This document shows positions 49,895-59,439 of a stretch of DNA of 64,000 bases, one piece after another. The notes beneath the pieces were generated by a model, which did no database searches, was not told the DNA's origin, and saw nothing but the letters and a program-made list of their open reading frames with translations. The translations under genes were made by a program, and so were the position numbers. Within the stretch, counting starts at the first letter, position 1; each line of letters starts with the position of its first letter. Origin of the DNA: Akebia trifoliata (lineage: Eukaryota; Streptophyta; Magnoliopsida; Ranunculales; Lardizabalaceae); the NCBI GenBank assembly GCA_017979445.1, contig JADQWC010000275.1, positions 1 through 64,000 of the forward strand. The letters run 5' to 3'.

Positions 49895-50276
49895 AGGATA
49901 GCGTTATTACGACCCCTATTACGACTCACATTGCGACACACCGTTTGTCTTATATGGGCAAAAATGTTTGGAATGGACTGATTTTTTGTGAGGATGATCT
50001 CTGTGATGAGGGGACCATCCTGGCAAAAAAATCATCCAATTCCAAAACTTCTAACCCCATCAAAATTGATTTACAAAAATTGGACAGTCTAAAATTTTTC
50101 AACTGTAAACATGGGGCTAGAAATTTCATAATGAGCTGATTTTTGGCAAAGGATGATCTCCTCACCATAGAGATCATCCTCACAAAAAATCAGCTCATTC
50201 TAAACATTTTTGCCCATATAAGACAAAACAGTGTGAAGCAATGTGAGTCGTAATGTGAGTCTACGGAACCCGACCC
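49895..50276. mobile_element. Foldback element 7 (two modules)
   Basis: Starts AGGATAGCGTTATTACGACC and ends GTCTACGGAACCCGACCC. Subterminal ACTCACATTGCGACACA and TTATATGGGCAAAAATGT are inverted at the other end. Two modules. Confidence 0.85.
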
Positions 50277-50284
50277 ATATATAT

Positions 50285-50657
50285 AGGATGGCGTTATTAT
50301 GACCCCTATTACGACTCACATTGCGACACACTGTTTGTCTTATATGGGCAAAAATGTTTAGAATGGGTTGATTTTTTGTGAGGATGATCTCTGTGATGAG
50401 GGGATCATCCTGGCAAAAAATCATCCCATTCCAAAACTTCTAACCCCATCAAAATTGATTTACAAAAATTTCAACTTGTAAACATGGGACTAGAAATTTC
50501 ATAATGAGCTGATTTTTGGCAAGGATGATCTCCTCACCTTAGAGGTCATCCTCACAAAAAATCAGCCCATTCCAAACATTTTTGTCCATATAAGACAAAA
50601 CGGTGTGTCGCAATGTGAGTTGTAATGTGACCCGTAGACTTACATTACGACTCACAT
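50285..50657. mobile_element. Foldback element 8 (two modules), abutting hAT coding sequence
   Basis: Starts AGGATGGCGTTATTATGACC; close relative of element 7. The right end is irregular (GTGACCCGTAGACTTACAT, then ACGACTCACATTG at 50657) and runs directly into the hAT transposase reading frame with no TA run between. Confidence 0.75.
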
Positions 50658-50658
50658 T

Positions 50659-51826
50659 GATGAGCAAAACAATGAACATAAAAAGCAGATTGATTTTTTT
50701 TCATGATAAGACTTTTGAGACCATTAAATTCTCCTCTCAAATTACTAGTCCCGTCGTAGCCTTGTCCACGTAATCTTGACATACTTAATCCATGTCTTGA
50801 GAATAATACTTCAATTGCTGCTTTCAACGATAAAGTCGTTGTATCACTAACATGGACAATGCCGAGAAACCGCTCAATAACACATCCTTTTTTATCCACA
50901 TAACGAATCAGAACTGCCATTTGTTCTTTGATTGATACGTCGCGAGATTCGTCAACCAAAATAGAAAATAAATCATTTCCAAGATCATTGACTATTATAT
51001 TAGTAGTTTCACTTGCAATACAACGCACGATATCCTTTTGTGTATCATGAGATACAATCTTCAGATTCTTTGGAGCATTCTTTAACACAACATTTTTGAC
51101 AATTTCATTATGATTTGAAAGAAATTGTGGGAGTTCAATAAAGTTTCCATGATTTCTTGAAGATTTGGATTCATCGTGATCTCGAAAGGCTAATCCTTGA
51201 CGTAAAAGAAATCAGATACAATCGATTGTTGCAGTCAAACGACTCCGATACTCATTTCTAGCCTGATCAAATTGTCGAGAAAAAACAACTTCAATATGTC
51301 GAATTTCATTTATTAAATCTTGACATTTCCTCCAAGCTGTGTTATAAGCACTATTTGGGCCTCCAACATGTATTTGAAATATTTCCTTATTTTTCCAATT
51401 TGTGAATCCCATAGTAATGAAAGAATCGCCACCGACTTGTTTATCAAAATCAACTCTCATCAGATAGTAACACAAGCAAAATGCAGCATCTTTCGTAATA
51501 CTATACTCTAACCAATTTTTAAAATTATCAAACTAAGTTGAATTAAAACGACGTGATACCTTCCCAAACTTTCTTTGTGGGAAATTATGTTCACGAGGTT
51601 GACATGGGCCTTTTTATAAGTACGCTCTTTGAATTTCGTCTCGATCATTAGAATTATAATCCAAAATTATGGTTCATAACCCAGGATCCAAAGGAAGATC
51701 TTCCAGGTTGATTTCAACACGACTATACTTTGAACATCGCCGCATGTCATCATCACTAGGATTATTCCTTTCTCGAGTAATGGATGGTGGTTCTAAATTA
51801 GACTTTCTTATAAGAAATTTATCCAT
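50659..51826 (-). pseudogene. hAT transposase (DUF4371/ZMYM1-like), truncated
   Basis: Starts at an ATG at 51826 (MDKFLIRKSNLEPPSITRER) and follows the plant hAT type with N-terminal TTF-like zinc region: PCQPREHNFPQRKFGKVSRR, FCLCYYLMRVDFDKQVGGDS, GFTNWKNKEIFQIHVGGPNS, then the DUF4371 part with DLFSILVDESRDVSIKEQMA (first catalytic Asp region) and VHCFAHQ at the broken end. At least three stops occur before 51475. The normal protein continues several hundred residues past CFAHQ, including the hAT dimerisation domain; here it is cut by foldback element 8. No target duplication of the hAT element was found. Confidence 0.85.
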
Positions 51827-53291
51827 ATCTAATTCACAAATTTAATTTATTTAATTAGATATCAAGATTTTTAACATATTTTTATATATTAAATATACTT
51901 ATTATTCTATCCTAGAAAGTTATGTAATCTAACATTGAAAAATAATTTTACATATAAAAGAAATGTAACAAGAACTAATCTAATCTCAATTGTGCAATCA
52001 ACAATTTCAATGAACAATAAAAATTAAAGTTAATAACATCATAATTTTATAAATATAATCAATAATCAACAAATGAGACTCTACTCCTATATATTCGTGA
52101 AAGGAATAACATTTCATTAAAAAATTAACAATGGGGTTCTGCCCCCTGTATTCATAAAAAAAATAACAATATATCTTCAATAAATTAACAATAGGGCTCC
52201 ACCCCCCTGTATATACAATATTTCATTAATAAAGTAAATAATAGGGCTCCACCCACTTGTATATTCATAAAAGAAATATAAATTTTTCATTACTAAATTA
52301 ACAATTGGGCTCCGCTCTTTATACATTTATAAAAAGAAATAACGACATAAATTTAAAGTGAATACCTTTGAAGTTAATTTCGATGCTTGAATAAAAAAAT
52401 TGGAAGAGTATTAATCATTGACTGATCAAGACTTAGATTGAGTGATAAATTAAAAGATTCCTGCAAAATTATACTTGGATGAGTAAAAAAATATAACAAG
52501 TAATAAATAAATAAATTAAGAAAAATTGTTAAAATATACACACCAACTTTTACTGGTAACATATCAATTAATTGAATTATTTACTAGTTTCTTGAAAGGG
52601 CTTATAGACGTCATCCGGGGTCAAGTGTAATGAAAGGTTGAGGTTGTTTGGTGACAATGTTCAACAAGTGCTTTTGAGGCCTATAAAAACTTTTAGAGAC
52701 TGTATGATTTTCAATGAAATCAACTTCTAAATGTATTGAAACTGAAGATGAACCAAGATACGTAACCCTAGAAACAATCTGGGATACTTTTATATTCATC
52801 CCAAAATTCCATAATTTTTGTTCCATCAAACTTCTCACAAAAGCGAAGAGGCCAAAAATAGATCACACATTCTTCACTATTAGTATCAAAAACAGAAATT
52901 CTAAATCTCTTGAAAAAGAGCAATTCGATGTATATACATTAAAAATGAACACAATACAACTATACAAACAACCCTCAAACAAACTGTGGAAGTTCAAAAG
53001 ATAAGCAAGTAAGCAACAAAACATGTGTACCACAATAAATTGGTACTATTAAGCACAGACTTTACCACCTCACTGAGGAACCAACTTAGATATTTTAAAC
53101 ATTTAAACTAGCATTTTGGCTCTCAAAAGTGTCCATATTTAGATACATACTTCTTTAATATATACATATGGTATTAAATTTCAACATATTTGTTATGAAC
53201 TATACCAAATTGCATCTACCCACAGGGACCGAAAAGGCACATCACTAAAATATTTCTAACTCCACATCATACTTACTAATTTTATTATTTA
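51827..53291. other. Intergenic with a tandem repeat, no gene
   Basis: At about 52076-52330 a unit of about 65 bp repeats four times (words GGGCTCCACCCCCCTGTAT and TTAACAATA). The rest, including the frame at 52611-52838 (-), shows no recognised motif. It may be 5' flanking sequence of the hAT element. Confidence 0.5.
52076..52330. repeat. Tandem repeat, four units of about 65 bp
   Basis: Units contain GGGCTCCACCC followed by CTGTATATTCATAAAAGAAA-like and TTCATTAATAAATTAACAAT-like stretches, each diverged from the next. Confidence 0.75.
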
Positions 53292-55594
53292 TGTAGACAT
53301 CCCAATTTGAACGGGCCCTCACTTGAAAGGGCCCAAAAACAGTGATTTTTTGATAAATTTGATTAACGGGCCTCGAAGGCCCGAAGCATTAAAATTTGAC
53401 TTTTTTTGACAAATCAAAGCCTCTAATACCTCTCAATGGGTTAGTAGGTGCACCAAAAAGATTCGGCATACTCCCATTTACCCCGCTCCACTCAAAACAT
53501 TGATTTTCCAACAAGATAGGTCAACGGGCCTCTAAGGCCCAAAATGCTGAAAAAGGAGCAATTTAATTGAACCAAGGCCCCTAAGACCACCCAATGGTCC
53601 AAGGGACCCACCAAAGGGATCGGACTCATCTTATGTTATCCCAACCTTCACCACTCCACGCTTATATCCAAAAAAATCGATAAAGTCCTTTAACGGACCC
53701 AAAAAGCCCAATTTGCCAACACGTAACATTGTTGATCAAATCAATAATTTCAAAAAACACAAAAAAATTTAAAAAAATTAAAATGTGAGACTTGGGATAC
53801 CTACCCTTCATCTATCCTCCACCGCTTCGCCTCGAAACTCGCAAATACCCTAAACCAACCTAAGGCCCATAAGCCCTCAACTCTTTCCTAAACCAATTTC
53901 TAACCTTACCCTTAACCCAAAATCAATCCCATACCACCTAAACCCTAAAACAAACCTACCTTCAAAAACCCAATCCAAAACAAACCTTATCCAAGTTAAA
54001 ATAACCCACAACCCTCCTAAACCCAAGCCCAATACACTAAAAATCCACTAACTATTATCCATACTCAATACATTATTCAACCCACAAGCCTAACCCACTA
54101 ACCACTACCCACATCAACCAATCACATTCTCAAACATCAAAAGGTGACACATGTCATCACCACCCTTCACCTCCCTCATCTAATCACCTACCCCTATCAC
54201 CATTCTCTAAATAATCCATCTAACCCACATCACTTCCCTCCAAAATCACCTCAACCCATACCCTACCCTAACCTAACCTATCCCTATTCAACAACCACCC
54301 ACATCACAACCCATATCCTAAATACCCTAACTTATCCCCATTCTCTAATAACATCAACCACCCACATCACAACCCATATCTCTCTCCATCATCTTCCTTA
54401 AAATACTCCAACAAAATCACCTCAACCCATACTTTCCTCATCATCAACTAACCAACCCATACTCTTCTATTTAATCAAACAACCACCATCAACCAATCAA
54501 CCAATCTCATCACCTCAATCTCTCATCACATATGCCACATGGCATCATCCCCTTCCTCTTCCCAAAAACCAATCTACCAACCTCTTACACAACCCATTCT
54601 CCTAAATCTAAACACTTCACCTTTTCAACTAACCTACCACTCATTCTCCAAACCACCCTCTTACACCCCCACTCTCTTCATCAACCATCACTTATCTCAC
54701 CCCACCAAACACTCTATCCAAATAGATTTGCGTAAGATCCAAACCATTTGGGTTAAAACTCAACCCACTTTCCTCATTACACAAATACCCTCACTTTCAT
54801 TCTAAATTTTATACCTTCCACCCCTAAAACCCATGCCACTATCCCTCCTTTCAAACTCTTACCCCATTATACCCCTCCCCTCCCTCCAAAAATGGTTTCA
54901 AAGTTTCTCAAAAAAAAAGAAACAAAAGATCTACTCTCTCTCCTCATCTCTTCTCCCATCCCACACTAATCTCTCACACAAAAATAAATATATGTATTCT
55001 CTCACACTTTACTAAGGACCTAAGAAGACTCATAGAAGAAGACATAGAAGAAGAGAAGAAGAAGGAAAGAAGAACCATTGGGAGACTTCAAGGTGGGTTC
55101 AAAGTGCAATTTCCCCCCTCTCTCTCTACCCTCTCCTCCTCCCTCTTCTACCATCCCCTTCCTTCTTCATGTTATTTTAGATGATTTAGGATGAATAGAC
55201 CCCAACGCTAAAGGTTCATAAGGGTCATTTCCATCAATGAAATGACCCTATGATCAAGTCGAAAATGAATCCCTATTTAAGGTACAAATGCACCCACGTG
55301 GCACTTCTTTTTTATTATTTATTTTAAATCAAAATGACCAAGTTGCGTAGAGGTTACCGCTACTTGGTGGGGAGAAAAGGGTACCTAACACCTTCCATTT
55401 TCTCCAACCGAGCCACTTACCTGAATCCCTAGGTTCGATTAGTTCTTTATCCATCGCGAGTTACTAATGCCAAAAATGTCATTTTTTGGAAAATGTACCT
55501 CGGGTGACCATCACACCCACTTACAACATGAATGGTGGCGACTCCAAATTTTAGTAGATGTGATCGTCGTAATGATGAAATTCACGTATCTACA
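53292..55594 (+). repeat. LTR of a Tat-type gypsy element, about 2.3 kb
   Basis: Begins TGTAGACATCCC and ends GTATCTACA, giving the short inverted ends TGTAGA/TCTACA. TGGCGACTCCACTGGGGA, a primer-binding-site word typical of Tat-lineage plant elements, lies 2 bases downstream. The left part has repeated GGGCCTCGAAGGCCC-type palindromes (53320-53720). The middle (about 53820-55020) is almost free of G on this strand. Near the end is GGTACCTAACACCTTCCATT, similar to a block in the 12610 and 63183 LTRs. No matching 3' LTR is in the window. Confidence 0.75.
53820..55020 (+). other. G-poor, C/A/T-rich tract inside the LTR
   Basis: About 1.2 kb in which G is rare and CCC, CCTAA and CATC words dominate. 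It creates long stop-poor frames that are not genes. It covers the region where this LTR would have its transcript leader. Confidence 0.8.
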
Positions 55595-55596
55595 GC

Positions 55597-55614
55597 TGGC
55601 GACTCCACTGGGGA
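55597..55614 (+). other. Primer-binding site of the Tat-type element
   Basis: TGGCGACTCCACTGGGGA immediately after the LTR end, starting with TGG as a site pairing with a tRNA CCA end must. The exact tRNA was not determined. Confidence 0.7.
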
Positions 55615-57589
55615 GCATTGGCTCATCCCTCGTGACAACTCGATTATTTGAAAAGAAAAAAAAAGATTTTGTTTTACTAATGATGTTTATTGGTTGTTGT
55701 TTGTGTGTTTCTTTCATTTTTATTTTCATTTCTATGACCACAATGTAATATTTATTTACATTCTTGTTTTGTTTCACCACATACTTGTAAGGGGGTCGAT
55801 CAAAAGAAATAAAAAATAAATAAAAATGTCACGAGCACTTGCGAGCGTAGCCTCACTTCCAAGCCACCTCACCCTCAATATACTTAACCTCAATGCTTAG
55901 TAGTTCTACGGCTTGAGATCGTTATTTCAAGTGTCTGGAATGAACACATCAAACCCGATCACCAATACCATGGATCTGACGAAGGAAGAGTACTTGGCTC
56001 AGGCTAGTGACTTATCAACGCTGGAGCTATTGATGAAGGGCGGCTACATCAGCTAGTTTAAAATGGTCTCTATCGGATCCCTCATGCCTTTTATACCTAT
56101 TCGTGCTGGGGTCATTGAGATTGGTGGGGATCTTCATCCAAGAGCACGAGGGCACAATACATTTTTATTCCTCTCTCTTTCTTCTTGAGTCTTTGTATCA
56201 TGCAACATCTCATAATCTCATTATTTTCTTAAGTTGATGATCTGCATCGTTTATGGGAGGGATATAAAGTGATCGAGGTTCAGGCATCTCGATAAGTAGT
56301 GATGGAGGGACAATGGAGGGCTGCTCAAGAAGAAATAGTGGCTTAGACAATGCATATTCATGACCTCTAGATGAGGCTGGACATGCATGAGTCTCACATG
56401 TAGGTAGAGGCTGTACAACTTTATCTTACTATGCTCTTTTCAGTTCAAGATTTATTTATCTGCTGATTAATCCTTTGTTGTTTCTTTCTATGGTGTTTTC
56501 AGAACTATAGTCAACGTTCTAATGGGGCCAGCACTTCACTCGTTCGCCTTCTCCTCTTCAAGTAAAATTTTATTTTAGTTGTTTCCTTTTATAGCCTATA
56601 TATGCACTATCCCTTATTTGGCTATCCTTGCTCATCCTTTCAAGCTTCTACTTCTGTCGGACCTTCTATTAGACCCTAGGCTCCTACTACTAACTTTTCA
56701 AGGGTGTCAGATATGGGGCTTGGGATGCATGATTTGCATGATTCTTTTGAGACCAGTTTCGTGTTCTTTGGCGTTCATGATATAGATCTGACTAGTATCG
56801 ATTCTACATTTTCGAGTACCCCTGATTCAAATGATGATAGATCTTAGTAGGCCATACATTTGATGTATTCTTTTAGGCACATTATGGACATGATATATAT
56901 ATATATATATATATCAATGTCTTATTTTATTTTAGATTGGTCAGGATGAGATCCCAATGATTAATTTTAAGCGATTTCAGACCTCCAAAGGCCTTAGAAT
57001 GATTGAATTGAGTGTTCGAGGTCTCACAAGACCCTTAGTTGGCATTTGTCTGATTGGGGCTTTAAAAGACCCAAAACTACGTATAGTGCAATCAATTGGT
57101 TAAGGCCTTGAATGGCCCTAGTGAGATTTCTTGCATTATCGAGGCCTCAAAGGGTCTGAAGTTCATGTTTTAAGAGGTTCAGACCTTAGAAGGCCCACAT
57201 GGTATGATTACGTGATTAGGGCCTCAAATGGCCCAAAGCGAGAGTAATTGAGTACAATTGGGGTGACAGGGCCTCAATAGGCTTAAAATGGAGGAAATCA
57301 AATGATCAGGCCTCATGAGCCCATTTGCATAAATTTAGTACCAAAATCAAAAGAAATGCATTGGTCCATTCATATAAAACTGACTGTGCAAAATATGATC
57401 AATCCATATTGTATGTACGAATTAGGTCATATTAAGTTAGTCTGTACATATAGTACGGATTCGTCGAATTTTTTTCCAATCCATGCTCAAATAATATACT
57501 AGAACCTTCCATTTGTCCTTTTTAAACAATAGAACTTTACATGCTATCTTTATTTATGATTTTCTACATTTTTTTCTCATTTTTAGGGC
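55615..57589 (+). other. Tat-type element leader and decayed ORF start
   Basis: Contains MDLTKEEYLAQASDLSTLEL (from 55971) and a charged coiled-coil-like piece (WEGYKVIEVQ, WRAAQEEIVA) near 56250-56400, broken by stops. A TA run lies at 56893-56914. From about 56970 to 57310 palindromic GGCCT-AGGCC words recur every 40-60 bases. No complete gene. Confidence 0.5.
56893..56914. repeat. (TA)n microsatellite
   Basis: Eleven TA units inside the Tat-type element interior; no foldback element is attached. Confidence 0.9.
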
Positions 57590-59210
57590 ATCAATGGAAT
57601 CCACTAATTCTTTGGATAATCAAGTTGACTTTGGTCTCACGATTTCAAGTTTGTCTCCCAATTTCGAAGGTGGTTCTAACCTCTTGAATATCAAAATGTA
57701 CGTCGTTGTAGACCCATTTTTACAATAATATCTTAGCTTTACAACTCATGAAGAGTGGTTTAGGTGGGATTCCAATAACCTTGGGTTCACCCTCTCCTTG
57801 GCTAAGATTAACATCATGTGGGATTTGATGGAGGCTTTAATGGGACTTTGTATCCTAGAACTCAATTTGGTTTGATTTGGGAACAAAGAGATGACCCCTA
57901 CAGTTGAGGAGTTTGAGCGCATTCCTGGCCTTCGATAATTGATTAAGGTAGTAGTTCTACCCTTGTGCCAGAGCTATAGAAAAGAGGCATCGAGATTCTT
58001 CAAGGTTTTAAAACATCAATTAGAGCGTGTTGACAGAAATTTGAATCTTTTCAAGATTCCTAAGACTTTTGTGTTTCTATGGCTTGAAGATGTGGATTCT
58101 CTATCTCAATTTGATATTTTGACACTAGTGGTGATGAACCAACTATTATTCCCTCAGAATGATGAATACATAAATCCAACTTTGATAAGCATACTTGACC
58201 AAGTATGAAAAGGTTTTAGGCTTGCTCATATGCTCTTAGGGGAAACCTATCTATCTTTTACGGCTTGCTCGAGTGAGAGAAAACAAGTATATCATGGTTA
58301 CGCGCTAATGTTGCAAATAAAGTCTTTATTTTGTTCATTTTTTTAAACTTTGAAAACATTATGATTCAAATAAGATTTTAGTTGACTTCCTTCTTTGAAC
58401 AACTTTGGTTTTTTGATCATTTGGCTTCAACTATAGCCATTAGCCATCCTTTCAACTTTCACGTCGATCTAGATGTCTTGATAAACAAGAAAAAGCTTCC
58501 TATCCATTTTGATGGTAAGATGGGTAGGTTTGAAGGCTTGCAAAGTTTACCTAATGAGGACGTGCATTGGTTGGGCACCTTCCAAACTTTGGTGTCTCCA
58601 ATGCTTTCTTTCCATAAGAGTTTCTTTTCCATGTTGATCAGTTTGACGGGCACTACTCACTACATCCCTTTTTGCTTGCAAAAAAAGTTTGGCGAAGAAC
58701 AAGGCATAGTGGTTCATGAAGATTTTAGCGAGTTGGTTGGATTCTTTTCTCCTTTACCTCCCTTGTGAAAATTACGAGATTGATTGGAGAAAGCTTAGAA
58801 AAATGTCATGATCCTTGATCAATCTGTATTTTTGGGTAATTCCCTTTTGAACTATGGTTTTGGATCCAAAAGAAGATTGTTGAGAGAATTGGTGTCACGC
58901 CTCTAGTCCAAGTGATGTCATCTTGTACCTATTTCTTCGATCATCATGATCAACTAGAAGAGATGAGAATGTCTCAGAAGAGGATTGTGACACTTTGGCT
59001 AATGAACTGAGGATGAACTAAAGACTCAGATAGTCAGACTCAAGTATTTGAGGAGTAACGAGTCCTCTGTGTTGAGGAATGAGATTGATGACCTATGAAA
59101 GAAGCTTGCCCAAAATCCACATTTTGATGCTTTCACGTTTTACTTAGTGAGTCGTGATGCTTCAGACGCTAAGATGGTGATGATTGAACATGCTACTTGA
59201 ATCTTTGCTT
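57590..59210 (+). pseudogene. Tat-type element ORF1 (DUF7745 / plant-mobile-domain-like)
   Basis: Reads MESTNSLDNQVDFGLTISSL, then IMWDLMEALMGLCILELNLV and GNKEMTPTVEEFERIPGLR, the recognisable start of the extra ORF found in plant Tat/Ogre-like elements. It continues through frames 57939-58208 and 58382-58768 (QLWFFDHLASTIAISHPF, HWLGTFQTLVSPMLSFHKSF) to a charged end near 59200 (SSVLRNEIDDL, KKLAQNPHFDAFTFYLVSRD). The role of this ORF in the element is unknown to me. At least four stops or frame changes. It lies downstream of the 53292 LTR and primer site in the same direction, so it probably belongs to that element. Confidence 0.5.
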
Positions 59211-59439
59211 TAGAGGAGAAACTTGAATCTTTCTTCATTTCAAATTTGTTCTATCTAAGTATTCATGTGTTTGAGACCAGTTCCTTGAATGCTAGAAAAA
59301 CTCTTTTTTTGTGCAAAATATCTTTTTTTTTTATAAAGATTTTGAAAGATTTTTTATTTTTTTATTTTTAAAAATTTTTGTATTTTTTATTAATTTACAA
59401 GCTTTTTGATTTTTTTGGACTTCTAAAATAAGAAGAACA
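59211..59439. other. T-rich junction between opposing retroelements
   Basis: T/A homopolymer-rich stretch (59320-59410) where plus-strand ORF1 homology ends and minus-strand gag-protease homology begins. Which insertion produced the junction is not clear. Confidence 0.4.

Larger units (their letters stand above)
47024..50657. repeat. Cluster of foldback elements joined by (TA)n runs
   Basis: At least eight inverted-repeat elements lie end to end, each separated from the next only by 5-26 bases of alternating T and A. A recurring hairpin module of about 95 bp has arms of the type AAGTTTTGGAATGGGCTGAT then TTTTTGGTGAGGATGATCTC, a short loop, and the reverse complement. I count about 14 modules: one in the damaged element ending at 47180, two in each of six elements and one in 47573-47793. 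The outer termini differ between elements, but all begin with G-rich words of the type GGG-x-x-x-G-TTC after the TA run. No transposase is present. The arrangement implies that each element inserted at TA, beside or within the TA tract of a previous one. Confidence 0.9.

Noticed and set aside
47024..50657. CRISPR-like or satellite array because of regularly recurring identical 40-base blocks
   Set aside because: The blocks alternate in orientation as hairpin arms, spacing is irregular, there are no unique spacers, and the context is plant DNA. Separate termini show they are individual elements.
54144..55015. Long open frames rich in His, Pro and Thr
   Set aside because: They arise from the G-poor tract, where stop codons containing G are rare. 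They overlap in several frames and match no family; the region is inside an LTR.
57302..57502. 66-codon plus-strand frame as a separate gene
   Set aside because: It lies between decayed parts of the Tat-type element and shows no conserved motif.
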